Shown one piece after another: positions 1 to 6,762 of a stretch of 11,462 bases of DNA (its first letter is position 1; each line of letters begins with the position of its first letter). The translations under genes were made by a program, and so were the position numbers. Source of the DNA: SIG710 sp045595425. Lineage in GTDB: Bacteria; Bacillota; Clostridia; Oscillospirales; CAG-272. The stretch covers positions 1 to 11,462 of the forward strand of contig JAZOAL010000129.1 of assembly GCA_045595425.1 (NCBI GenBank), written 5' to 3'. The notes under the pieces are model-generated. The model was given only the letters and a program-made list of their open reading frames with translations, did no database searches and was not told where the DNA came from.

Positions 1-64
1 ACGTGATTTTTTCAAGTATATTTATCAATTACATCAAAAAAAATTTATTTTTTTGTAAAAAACA

Positions 65-93
65 TTTGCATTTTTCTTAAAATGTGATATAAT
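65..93 (+). promoter_or_regulatory. Probable sigma-A promoter of the response regulator operon
   Basis: A weak -35 (TTTGCA, 65-70) is followed after 17 bases by a perfect -10 TATAAT (88-93). TG at 85-86 makes it an extended -10. Initiation would be near base 100, giving a leader of about 140 bases before the response regulator. The leader contains ATGGAAT (106-112) and its inverse ATTCCAT (145-151), which may form a weak hairpin. The surrounding 239 bases are very AT-rich and hold no gene. Assigned by pattern only. Confidence 0.6.
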
Positions 94-239
94 ATTAAAC
101 GGTATATGGAATCTTCAACATAATTTCTTCATTTTTACGACAAAATTCCATGAAAATTCAAAAAATTATCACATGGTTTTCCCATTGATAGACTAAAATG
201 GTAGCATAAAGTAGAGTACATATGCGGAGGTAAACTGTT

Positions 240-932
240 ATGATGGATACGAAAATTTTGCTGATCGATGATGACGCTAACATATGCGATCTTGTGAAAA
301 TATATCTTGAAAACGAGGGATATGAGGTTAAGGTCGCAACCGATGGCAGTGAGGGTCTCAGCTATTTCAAAATGTATGAGCCTGATCTTGTGCTTCTTGA
401 TATCATGCTGCCTAAAAAAGACGGCTGGCAGGTTTGCCGCGAGATCAGAGAGCAGTCATCAAAGCCCATAATTATGATCACGGCAAAGAGCGAGGTCTTT
501 GATAAGGTTCTCGGTCTTGAGCTTGGTGCAGATGATTTTATCGTAAAGCCTTTTAATGTAAAGGAGCTTTCAGCAAGGGTTAAGGCTGTGCTTCGCCGTT
601 ATAATGCCCATTCTTCTCAGAATGATGATGATGTTATCAAATTTGAGAATATTGAGATCAGCCTTCAAAAGTATGAGCTGAAGCTTTCGGGCAAGAGCGT
701 TGATGTACCCCCGAAAGAGCTGGAGCTGCTTTACTTCCTTGCGTCAAACTCCAATCATGTTTTCACCCGCGATCAGCTTCTCGACAAGGTTTGGGGATTT
801 GACTATCTGGGCGATTCGAGAACTGTTGACGTTCATGTTAAGCGTTTGCGCGAAAAGCTTGAGGGTGTTTCGGATAAATGGATACTCAAGACCGTTTGGG
901 GTGTTGGCTACAAATTTGAATTGCTTGCATAA
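240..932 (+). CDS. OmpR/PhoB-family response regulator
   Basis: DNA-binding response regulator of a two-component system, 230 aa, the usual length for this family. The receiver domain (about residues 4-118) has the acidic pocket D10/D11, phospho-acceptor D54 in the LLDIMLP motif, switch T81 and K103 in KPF. The C-terminal winged-helix domain (about 130-227) ends in the typical VWGVGYKF hairpin. GGAGG at 226-230 supports the start at 240; the second ATG at 243 would serve equally. The kinase gene follows 64 bases downstream with a hairpin between. The receiver resembles WalR/PhoP-type regulators, but the exact orthologue cannot be decided. By context it probably controls the downstream protease and envelope functions, which is inference. 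Confidence 0.95.
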   Translation: MMDTKILLIDDDANICDLVKIYLENEGYEVKVATDGSEGLSYFKMYEPDLVLLDIMLPKKDGWQVCREIREQSSKPIIMITAKSEVFDKVLGLELGADDFIVKPFNVKELSARVKAVLRRYNAHSSQNDDDVIKFENIEISLQKYELKLSGKSVDVPPKELELLYFLASNSNHVFTRDQLLDKVWGFDYLGDSRTVDVHVKRLREKLEGVSDKWILKTVWGVGYKFELLA

Positions 933-943
933 GACATTTTTAC

Positions 944-980
944 TTTACGCCGATGCTCAAAGAGCATTGGCGTAAATTTT
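944..980 (+). other. Intercistronic 15-bp hairpin between response regulator and kinase
   Basis: Arms 944-958 and 962-976 pair over 15 bp with a single G-U wobble and a three-base AAA loop, followed by four T (977-980). It fills almost all of the 64-base gap, and the kinase SD begins three bases after the T run. It could be a leaky terminator that lowers kinase expression relative to the regulator, or an mRNA processing/stability structure. The short T run makes full termination unlikely. Confidence 0.65.
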
Positions 981-996
981 AGAAGGGGGCAGACAT

Positions 997-1686
997 ATGG
1001 ATGCGGAGAATATGACAGGTATGAAGGAAATGCTGGCGTTGATTTCAGCATCGGTGCATGATATGAAAACTCCGCTTACATCAATAGTGGGCTTTGCGGA
1101 TGCGCTTCTTGACGGAACGGTGCCCGAAGAAAAAAGGGAGCATTACCTTCGGGTGATAAGAGACGAGGCGAAGAGGATGGGCGGACTTTGCGAGGAGCTT
1201 CTTGATGCTTCAAGGATCGAATCGGGCACAAAAAAATATGAAATGAAGCCCTTTGACATCTGTGAAAGCGCAAGGAGAGTTATTATATCCCTTGAGCAAG
1301 CGATAGAGAAAAAGCGTCTTGATGTTTCATTTGAAGCAGAGGCTGACAGCATAACTGCACTCGGAGATGAAAACGCAATAGATCGTGTTTTGTATAATAT
1401 TTGCGATAATGCGGTAAAATTCTCTTATGAGGGCGGATGTCTTTCTGTTTCGATCTCTTATTGCGGAGACATGACTAATGTTCGTATTCGGAATGAGGGG
1501 CAGGCAATGGAAGAAGAAGAGCTTTCACAGGTCTTTGTTCCGTTTTACAGAAAGGGAGAAGGATGCGGCACGGGACTCGGCATGTATATTGCCAAAAACA
1601 TAATCGATGCTCATGGCGGAGCTATTGAAGCCGAGAGCAAAGCAGGAGAGGGAACAGCCTTTTCCTTTAGAATTTTCAGAGGTTAA
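997..1686 (+). CDS. Short soluble sensor histidine kinase (HisKA + HATPase)
   Basis: Histidine kinase core, 229 aa, presumably phosphorylating the upstream regulator. The HisKA domain (about 10-76) carries the H-box HDMKTPL with phospho-acceptor H21. The HATPase_c domain (about 85-228) has the N-box (N134, N138 in YNICDNAVKFS), a degenerate G1 box (NEGQA, 166-170, where DxGxG is usual), the F-box (VFVPFYR, 179-185) and the G2 box GTGLG (191-195). There is no transmembrane segment, HAMP or PAS domain: the protein starts about 20 residues before the H-box. The start is firm, because AGGGGG (984-989) precedes ATG 997 and an in-frame stop lies at 973-975. The kinase is therefore cytosolic and must sense an internal signal or work with a partner protein. 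The next gene begins two bases after its stop codon. Confidence 0.93.
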   Translation: MDAENMTGMKEMLALISASVHDMKTPLTSIVGFADALLDGTVPEEKREHYLRVIRDEAKRMGGLCEELLDASRIESGTKKYEMKPFDICESARRVIISLEQAIEKKRLDVSFEAEADSITALGDENAIDRVLYNICDNAVKFSYEGGCLSVSISYCGDMTNVRIRNEGQAMEEEELSQVFVPFYRKGEGCGTGLGMYIAKNIIDAHGGAIEAESKAGEGTAFSFRIFRG

Positions 1687-1688
1687 TT

Positions 1689-3038
1689 ATGGAAGATAAT
1701 AAGTTTGAATTGAATCCCGAAGAGGAGAACGCATCGGCGCAGGAGCCTTTGTCGGAAGAGATCGATACGGAGATGCCGATCGCAGAAGCTGAAGAAGCTA
1801 ATAAAGATATCTTTACGCCGGAAGAGCGCGAACATATTCAAGGCTCAGAGGCTAAAAATGAGGATAAAGACGCATTTTATGCTTTTCGTTGGAGCTATGA
1901 CGAGCAGGACAGTGCAAACAGGGCACATGCAAAGAAGAAACAGAAAAAGGGAGTGCTGATATATGCCATAGTGATGACGGCTGCTTTTGTTGTTTGCTTC
2001 GGATTTCTTGCAGCAGTTCTTCTTATTGATGATTTTGCCAATATCACCGAAACACAGATAATTGAGCATGAAAGGACTATATACGTTCGTGAGTACGACA
2101 GCGAAAGCGGAGTGCTGACGGTTCCCGAAATTGCCGATAAGGTGAAGCCCTCTGTTGTCGGTATAGAAATAACAACAGGGTCGGGAAGCGGCGTTGGAAC
2201 AGGTATAATCATGGAAGAGGACGGGTATATTGCCACAAATGCCCATGTTGTTGAGAATGCACAGACTGTCAAGGTCATTATGCTTGACGGAACAGAGCAT
2301 GAGGCGGAGATCATTGGCAGGGATACTCTCAGCGATCTTGCAGTTGTCAAAATAGAGGGAGAAGGCTATCCTGCGGCAGAGTTTGGAAAGTCGGAGGAGC
2401 TTCTTGTCGGTGAGCTGGCAGTTGCAATTGGCACTCCTGCAGGGCTTGAGCTGGCGGGAACGGTTACATCGGGTATTATTTCGGCGATAAACCGTGATGT
2501 TAAGATTTATGATGAGACAACAGGAGCTCTTAAAAAGACCATGACTCTTATACAGACAAATGCCAGCATAAACAAAGGCAACAGCGGAGGCCCTTTGATA
2601 AATGACCGCGGTCAGGTCATCGGGATCAACACTCTGAAGCTTGCCGACGGATACGACGGAATAGGCTTTGCCATTCCGATCGACGGTGCACTTGAGATAC
2701 TGAATAAGATCATTGAAACAGGTGAGGATGTTTCCGAAAACATGACGGAGATAGCTTCAAAAAGAGCAGTTATAGGAATTTCAGGCGGTGCCGTAAACCA
2801 ACTGAGCGGTTATCCTGTTGCAGGTGTTTTTGTATCTGAGGTGAATGAAGGCTATGATGCGGAAAATCATCTTCAGACAGGGGATATTATCGTTGGTATC
2901 AACGGATATGAGGTGCTTGAAATAGCTGATATTTCGGAGGTTATAAATACCTTAACTGCCGGCGATACCGTTGTATTGAAGGTTTACCGTGATGGTACTC
3001 TTTTCGATGCAGAGGTGGAGCTGGGTTACGAGAAATAA
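1689..3038 (+). CDS. htrA: Membrane-anchored HtrA/DegP-like serine protease with PDZ domain
   Basis: Trypsin-like S1C protease, 449 aa, for quality control of misfolded proteins outside the membrane. Residues 1-81 form a very acidic cytoplasmic tail; a basic patch (KKKQKK, 82-87) precedes one membrane segment (about 88-113), so the catalytic part faces outward. The triad is H186 (TNAHVV), D216 (TLSDLAVV) and S299 (GNSGGPL). A single PDZ domain occupies about 365-445. The ATG lies two bases after the kinase stop, with the SD (AGAGG, 1678-1682) inside the kinase gene, so translation is probably coupled. A two-component pair directly before an HtrA protease resembles the walRK-htrC and cssRS-htrA themes of Bacillus and suggests feedback control of envelope stress, which is inference. 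The operon ends at the terminator just downstream. Confidence 0.95.
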   Translation: MEDNKFELNPEEENASAQEPLSEEIDTEMPIAEAEEANKDIFTPEEREHIQGSEAKNEDKDAFYAFRWSYDEQDSANRAHAKKKQKKGVLIYAIVMTAAFVVCFGFLAAVLLIDDFANITETQIIEHERTIYVREYDSESGVLTVPEIADKVKPSVVGIEITTGSGSGVGTGIIMEEDGYIATNAHVVENAQTVKVIMLDGTEHEAEIIGRDTLSDLAVVKIEGEGYPAAEFGKSEELLVGELAVAIGTPAGLELAGTVTSGIISAINRDVKIYDETTGALKKTMTLIQTNASINKGNSGGPLINDRGQVIGINTLKLADGYDGIGFAIPIDGALEILNKIIETGEDVSENMTEIASKRAVIGISGGAVNQLSGYPVAGVFVSEVNEGYDAENHLQTGDIIVGINGYEVLEIADISEVINTLTAGDTVVLKVYRDGTLFDAEVELGYEK

Positions 3039-3042
3039 AGAT

Positions 3043-3068
3043 GGGGCTGTTGCGACAGCCCCTTTCTT
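3043..3068 (+). terminator. Intrinsic terminator of the RR-HK-htrA operon
   Basis: A perfect 8-bp GC-rich stem (GGGGCTGT at 3043-3050, ACAGCCCC at 3055-3062) with a four-base TGCG loop, followed by TTTCTT. It starts four bases after the htrA stop codon. Confidence 0.92.
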
Positions 3069-3088
3069 ATATTGTCCTTAAAAATATA

Positions 3089-3117
3089 TTGACAAAAAGG
3101 AAATTTTCGGATATAAT
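3089..3117 (+). promoter_or_regulatory. Consensus sigma-A promoter of the HPr-like gene
   Basis: TTGACA (3089-3094) and TATAAT (3112-3117) with exactly 17 bases between: a perfect consensus promoter. Initiation near 3124 gives a leader of about 29 bases with the SD GGAGGTG (3141-3147). This implies high, largely constitutive expression unless a repressor is involved. No obvious operator or cre-like palindrome was recognised. Confidence 0.93.
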
Positions 3118-3152
3118 GTATCTATACCAATACTTTTTACGGAGGTGTAACC

Positions 3153-3380
3153 ATGACAACTATTGAAATTCGTCTCAAAACATTGGAGGATGTTCGAAAT
3201 TTTGTGAACATAGTAACAAGATATGATATTGACATTGACCTATGCTCAGGCCGTTATATTGTAGACGCAAAGTCCATTATGGGTATTTTCAGCCTTGATC
3301 TTCTCTCACCTATAAAGCTCACAGCTCACAGTGAGAACACCGAGAAGCTTTTTGAGGAGCTTAAGCCCTATATTATCTGA
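3153..3380 (+). CDS. HPr-like (Crh-like) protein lacking the catalytic histidine
   Basis: Small protein of 75 aa that aligns with the PTS phosphocarrier HPr over its whole length. The best-preserved part is the second helix KSIMGIFSLD (40-49), matching KSIMGVMSLG of HPr; S41 corresponds to the regulatory Ser46 phosphorylated by HPr kinase. The region that carries active-site His15 in HPr (IHARPA) reads LKTLEDV here, and the only histidine is H59, far from that site. It therefore should not transfer phosphate in the PTS. Crh of Bacillus, which also lacks His15 and acts with CcpA, is the closest known parallel, but Crh function is not proven here. The start follows GGAGGTG with a five-base spacer. 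A terminator and citrate synthase follow. Confidence 0.85.
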   Translation: MTTIEIRLKTLEDVRNFVNIVTRYDIDIDLCSGRYIVDAKSIMGIFSLDLLSPIKLTAHSENTEKLFEELKPYII

Positions 3381-3400
3381 TAAAATTTAGAATCGGAAGT

Positions 3401-3436
3401 AAAAAGGACAATGCGAGAATGCGATTGTCCTTTTTT
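3401..3436 (+). terminator. Terminator or attenuator between the HPr-like gene and citrate synthase
   Basis: A perfect 12-bp stem (3401-3412 and 3424-3435) closes an 11-base loop and ends in six T (3431-3436). It begins 20 bases after the HPr-like stop. The citrate synthase ATG is only 20 bases beyond the T run, with its SD in between, so any transcript of that gene starting upstream must pass this hairpin. Confidence 0.9.
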
Positions 3437-3456
3437 GCTTTTGGAAAGGAAATAGA

Positions 3457-4812
3457 ATGAATTATTCAGAGATTACCCCATATATAAGAGAGCTTTCCGA
3501 GCTGTCGGGAAGAAATAATCACATAAGACCCGAGATGTATGCCGAGCATGATGTCAAACGCGGACTTCGCGATGTTGATGGAAATGGTGTCGTTTCCGGA
3601 CTTACCGAGGTTTCTCATATACTTTCAAAGTTCAAGGATGACGAAGGTAATATACACCCTTGCGAGGGACAGCTCTATTACCGAGGGGTCAATATAAGAA
3701 ATATTGTTGACGGATTTCTTGCCGATGACCGTCCCGGCTTTGAAGAGGTAATATATCTATTGCTCTTTTCAAAGCTGCCCACAAAGGATGAGCTTTCGGA
3801 ATTTTGTGAACAGCTTTCACTTTACCGCTCATTGCCGCCGTCTTTTGTCCGCGATATGATCCTCAAGGCTCCCGGCAGAGATATGATGAATATCCTGTCG
3901 AGAAGCGTGCTTGCTCTTTATGCGTATGATGAAAACCCCGATGATATCAGCACCCCGAATGTGCTCCGACAGTGCCTGCAGCTTATATCGCAGTTTCCGC
4001 TTCTTTCGGTCTATGGGTATCAGTCCTTTCAGCATTATCATAACGGAAACAGTCTGTTCATCCACTATCCTAAGAAGGAGCTGAATACTGCGGAAAATCT
4101 GCTTTATATATTGCGTGAAAACGGGGAGTATACTCCGCTTGAAGCAAGGCTGCTCGATCTTGCTTTGGTACTTCATGCGGAGCATGGAGGCGGCAACAAC
4201 TCAACCTTCACCACCCATGTTGTGACCTCTTCGGGCACCGATACCTATTCCGCGATCTCAGCTGCGCTCGGCTCTCTGAAAGGACCTCGTCATGGCGGCG
4301 CAAATATCAAGGTCATGCAAATGTTTGACGATATGAAGCAGTCGATAAATACAAAAGACATCGGTGCGGTGAAGGATTATCTGGTTCGTCTGCTGGACAA
4401 GGATGCCTTTGACAGGGCAGGTCTTATATATGGTATGGGACATGCGGTTTATTCTCTGTCCGATCCCAGAGCGGATATTCTGCGCACGTATGCGGAAAGG
4501 CTTTCGGAGGAGAAAGGAATGTATGAGGAGTTTATGCTCTATGAAACCGTGGAAAAACTTGCTCCCGAGATCATCGCGGAAAAGCGAAAAATGTATAAGG
4601 GCGTAAGTGCTAACGTGGATTTCTATTCGGGAATGGTTTATAAGATGCTTGGATTGCCATATGAGCTTTTTACGCCGATATTTGCCGTTGCACGAATTGC
4701 CGGCTGGAGTGCTCACCGTATGGAGGAGATACAGAATGCGGGTAAGATCATCCGCCCTGCCTATATCAATGTTAAAAAGGAAGAAAAATATGTAAAATTG
4801 GCAGACCGTTAA
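3457..4812 (+). CDS. gltA: Citrate synthase (Si type)
   Basis: Condenses oxaloacetate and acetyl-CoA to citrate in the cytoplasm; in a fermenting clostridium this probably feeds 2-oxoglutarate and glutamate synthesis. Length 451 aa, slightly longer than usual because of an N-terminal extension of about 40 residues. Catalytic residues are visible: H279 in GPRHGGAN, H329 in GMGHAVY and D388 in NVDFYSG; the LHAEHGGGNNST motif (239-250) and R421 (SAHRMEE) also fit. The methylcitrate synthase alternative cannot be excluded from sequence alone. The SD GGAAAGGA (3443-3450) lies just behind the terminator T run. No good promoter separates it from the HPr-like gene; the best candidate is an extended -10, TGATAAAAT (3378-3386), without a clear -35. 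No aconitase or isocitrate dehydrogenase gene is adjacent. Confidence 0.95.
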   Translation: MNYSEITPYIRELSELSGRNNHIRPEMYAEHDVKRGLRDVDGNGVVSGLTEVSHILSKFKDDEGNIHPCEGQLYYRGVNIRNIVDGFLADDRPGFEEVIYLLLFSKLPTKDELSEFCEQLSLYRSLPPSFVRDMILKAPGRDMMNILSRSVLALYAYDENPDDISTPNVLRQCLQLISQFPLLSVYGYQSFQHYHNGNSLFIHYPKKELNTAENLLYILRENGEYTPLEARLLDLALVLHAEHGGGNNSTFTTHVVTSSGTDTYSAISAALGSLKGPRHGGANIKVMQMFDDMKQSINTKDIGAVKDYLVRLLDKDAFDRAGLIYGMGHAVYSLSDPRADILRTYAERLSEEKGMYEEFMLYETVEKLAPEIIAEKRKMYKGVSANVDFYSGMVYKMLGLPYELFTPIFAVARIAGWSAHRMEEIQNAGKIIRPAYINVKKEEKYVKLADR

Positions 4813-4852
4813 TTTTTCCAAACAAAACGGACTGCAAAAACACCCTTTTGAT

Positions 4853-5015
4853 AAACAATAATTTGTCGGTGCCGCCGGCTATGGTGCTTTTGAAAAAGCC
4901 CATTAGAACCCCAAAACTTTAAAATAAGGGACTTTTCATTTAAAGTTTTTGAAATTCTTAAAAACTTTTTACAAAAAGTTTTTAAGCCGCCAGAGGCACT
5001 TATAAATTATTGTTT
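4853..5015. repeat. Palindromic repeat element, copy A (163 bases)
   Basis: Bounded by the exact 12-base inverted repeats AAACAATAATTT (4853-4864) and AAATTATTGTTT (5004-5015). After four unmatched bases the match continues with GTGCC on both sides. Inside is a perfect 14-bp hairpin (4957-4970 and 4973-4986) with a two-base loop. Bases 4932-4986 align without gaps to 8590-8644 in copy B. It codes for nothing and lies between the convergent citrate synthase and symporter genes. It looks like a small non-autonomous mobile repeat; no clear target duplication was seen. Confidence 0.8.
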
Positions 5016-5047
5016 GCTTTTTAAAGATTGAGTATTTAAAATATTAG

Positions 5048-5091
5048 GCAATAAAAGCCCTGTCAAATTATTTTGACAGTTCTTTTATTGC
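5048..5091. terminator. Bidirectional terminator between convergent genes
   Basis: A two-part stem: outer arms 5048-5057 and 5082-5091 (10 bp), inner arms 5060-5067 and 5072-5079 (8 bp), separated by a 2x2 internal bulge, with a four-base TTAT loop. The outer arm supplies the T-rich tract on either strand (TTCTTTTATT on +, GGGCTTTTATT on -). It lies ten bases past the symporter stop, so it serves the - strand gene and may stop read-through from citrate synthase. Confidence 0.85.
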
Positions 5092-5100
5092 TCTTTTTAC

Positions 5101-6534
5101 TTATTTATTGTTTTTCTTTAATTCAGCTTTTTCAAGTCTCGCTCGTTTTGCTTCATCGCCAACCATCTTTGCAAGCGCAAAGAGTGCTATGGCGTTAGGG
5201 AAAACCATGAGGAAGTTAAACATATCTGTCAGCTCCCAAACGAGGTTGTTGGAAAGGACAGAACCGAGAAAGATGAACACAAGAGCAATAGCAGAATAGA
5301 CCGGAACGGCTCTCTTGCCGAAAAGGTATTCGATATTTACCTTGCCGAAATAGTTCCAGCCGATGATGGTGGAGAATGCAAAGAAGAGCAGACAAACAGC
5401 AACGAAAATATTACCACCTGTCTCGCCGAAGACAGTGCCGAATGCCATCTGAGGAACTGTTGTTTTATCATATGAAGCGGCAATGCCGTGTGCGGAAAGA
5501 GGGCCGTTTCCGGCATACATTGTTGAGATAATTACAAGAGCTGTCATTGTAAGAACGATGAAGGTGTCTATAAACACGCCGATCATAGCGACAACGCCCT
5601 GCTCGTGAGGTGTCTTTGTGTTAGCAAGAGCATGCGCGTGAGGTGTGGAACCCATACCTGCCTCATTCGAGAACAGACCGCGCTTTGCGCCCTGGCTGAT
5701 GGCGTTCTTAAGCGCGATACCGATGCCGCCGCCGATGATGGCTGTAGGCTTAAACGCATACTTAAAGATCATACCGAAGGCTTCGGGGATATACTGAATT
5801 CTGCAGACGATAATAACGAGACCGCCGAGAATATAAAGAACAGCCATAATGGGAACAAGCTTTTCGGCAACAGCGGCGATTCTCTGAACTCCGCCGAGGA
5901 AGATAAAGCCGGAAATGAGAACCAGTGCGATGCCTGTTACCCATGTGGGGATAAAGGGGAAAGCATTATTAAGTGACTCGCCGATAGAGTTCGATTGAAC
6001 CATTGAGCCCATGGAGCCGAGAGCCAGAATGGGTGCAACAGCAAAGAATACCGCCAGCGCTTTACCAAACTTGTTTTTAAAGGCGGTGGTTATGTAGTAA
6101 ACAGGGCCGCCGTGAACCGTTCCATCCTCATCGACCTTCTTTGTTTTCTGGGCGAGAACTGCCTCACCGTAAATAGTTGCCATGCCGAAGAAGGCGATGA
6201 CCCACATCCAGAAAATTGCACCGGGACCGCCGATAAGGATAGCACCGCAGGCACCGATGATGTTACCTGTTCCAACCTGCGCGGCAATTGCGGTTGCAAG
6301 GGCCTGGAAGGAGCTGAGCCCGCCATTTTGCTTTCCACCGCGGAGATTGATATTACCGAAAACCTTCTTCATACCTTCGCCAAAGAAACGAACCTGTACA
6401 AAGCGTGTTCTGATGGTGAAATAAATGCCTATTCCAACGAGAAGAATGATGAGAATATAGTCCGAGAGATAAGCATTGATCTTTTGGACTATAGGGAGTA
6501 GCGCGGATTCGAGTTTAGAAAAAAATTCCTGCAT
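5101..6534 (-). CDS. Na+/alanine-glycine symporter (AGCS family)
   Basis: Sodium-coupled amino-acid carrier in the cytoplasmic membrane, importing alanine and/or glycine. Length 477 aa from this start, typical of the family, with about ten or eleven hydrophobic segments. AGCS signatures include SSFQALATAIAAQVGTGNI (84-102) and the QGAKRGLFSNEAGMGS stretch (281-296). Two starts are possible. ATG at 6534 has GGAGG (6540-6544) with a five-base spacer and gives an N-terminus like other AGCS proteins. ATG at 6558, in frame and 8 codons longer, has GGAGG (6563-6567) with a four-base spacer. The first is preferred. The glycine riboswitch upstream indicates that glycine is the physiological signal and probably a substrate. 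The start region takes part in a long inverted repeat. Confidence 0.93.
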   Translation of the reverse strand: MQEFFSKLESALLPIVQKINAYLSDYILIILLVGIGIYFTIRTRFVQVRFFGEGMKKVFGNINLRGGKQNGGLSSFQALATAIAAQVGTGNIIGACGAILIGGPGAIFWMWVIAFFGMATIYGEAVLAQKTKKVDEDGTVHGGPVYYITTAFKNKFGKALAVFFAVAPILALGSMGSMVQSNSIGESLNNAFPFIPTWVTGIALVLISGFIFLGGVQRIAAVAEKLVPIMAVLYILGGLVIIVCRIQYIPEAFGMIFKYAFKPTAIIGGGIGIALKNAISQGAKRGLFSNEAGMGSTPHAHALANTKTPHEQGVVAMIGVFIDTFIVLTMTALVIISTMYAGNGPLSAHGIAASYDKTTVPQMAFGTVFGETGGNIFVAVCLLFFAFSTIIGWNYFGKVNIEYLFGKRAVPVYSAIALVFIFLGSVLSNNLVWELTDMFNFLMVFPNAIALFALAKMVGDEAKRARLEKAELKKNNK

Positions 6535-6590
6535 GTTTTCCTCCAAAATTTTTGGCATAAAGCCTCCGAAGAAAAGACATGCAGAAATTT
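6523..6590 (-). promoter_or_regulatory. Inverted repeat spanning the symporter translation start
   Basis: Arms 6577-6590 (leader) and 6523-6536 (first codons) pair over 14 bp with one G-U wobble in the - strand RNA. The 40-base interval holds both SD sequences and the upstream ATG 6558. The downstream arm contains ATG 6534 itself, and the mRNA continues into a run of six U that starts in the arm. It may be the expression platform of the glycine riboswitch, hiding the start and possibly terminating transcription. That role is inference; the pairing is read directly. Confidence 0.6.
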
Positions 6591-6615
6591 ACATAAAATA
6601 TAATATTCGCATTAT

Positions 6616-6736
6616 CTGCTCCATCCTTTTGCCTGAGAGATTCGGCGATTCCGCCTTTCACCTTCGGCACCCGCAAATCGGGATTCTCCGGAGTCCCCTC
6701 TGCTTCCGGTTTCCTTAAGGATTCCGAGAGCCTCAC
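6616..6736 (-). ncRNA. Glycine riboswitch (gcvT type), apparently a single full aptamer
   Basis: On the - strand the RNA shows the conserved glycine-aptamer elements in order: CTCCGGAGAATCC (about 6693-6681), GGGTGCCGAAGG (6672-6661), then GAATCTCTCAGGCAAAAG (6642-6625), the last identical to the B. subtilis gcvT element as I recall it. P1 is closed by ACTCC (5' side, near 6693) and GGAGC (3' side, near 6621). Upstream, 6698-6730 forms a shorter fold, CTCTCGGAATCC...ACCGGAAGCAGAG, that resembles a degenerate first aptamer. Single-aptamer versions are known mainly before amino-acid transporters, which fits the AGCS gene 50-80 bases downstream. Whether glycine turns the gene off or on cannot be read with certainty. 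Confidence 0.92.
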
Positions 6737-6762
6737 AGGGGGTATTACCATTTAACGCATAG

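Noticed and set aside
54..70. WalR-type direct repeat (TGTWAH-N5-TGTWAH) before the response regulator
   Set aside because: One half (TGTAAA, 54-59) is present but the second half at the right spacing reads TTTGCA, so the pair is not convincing in such AT-rich DNA.
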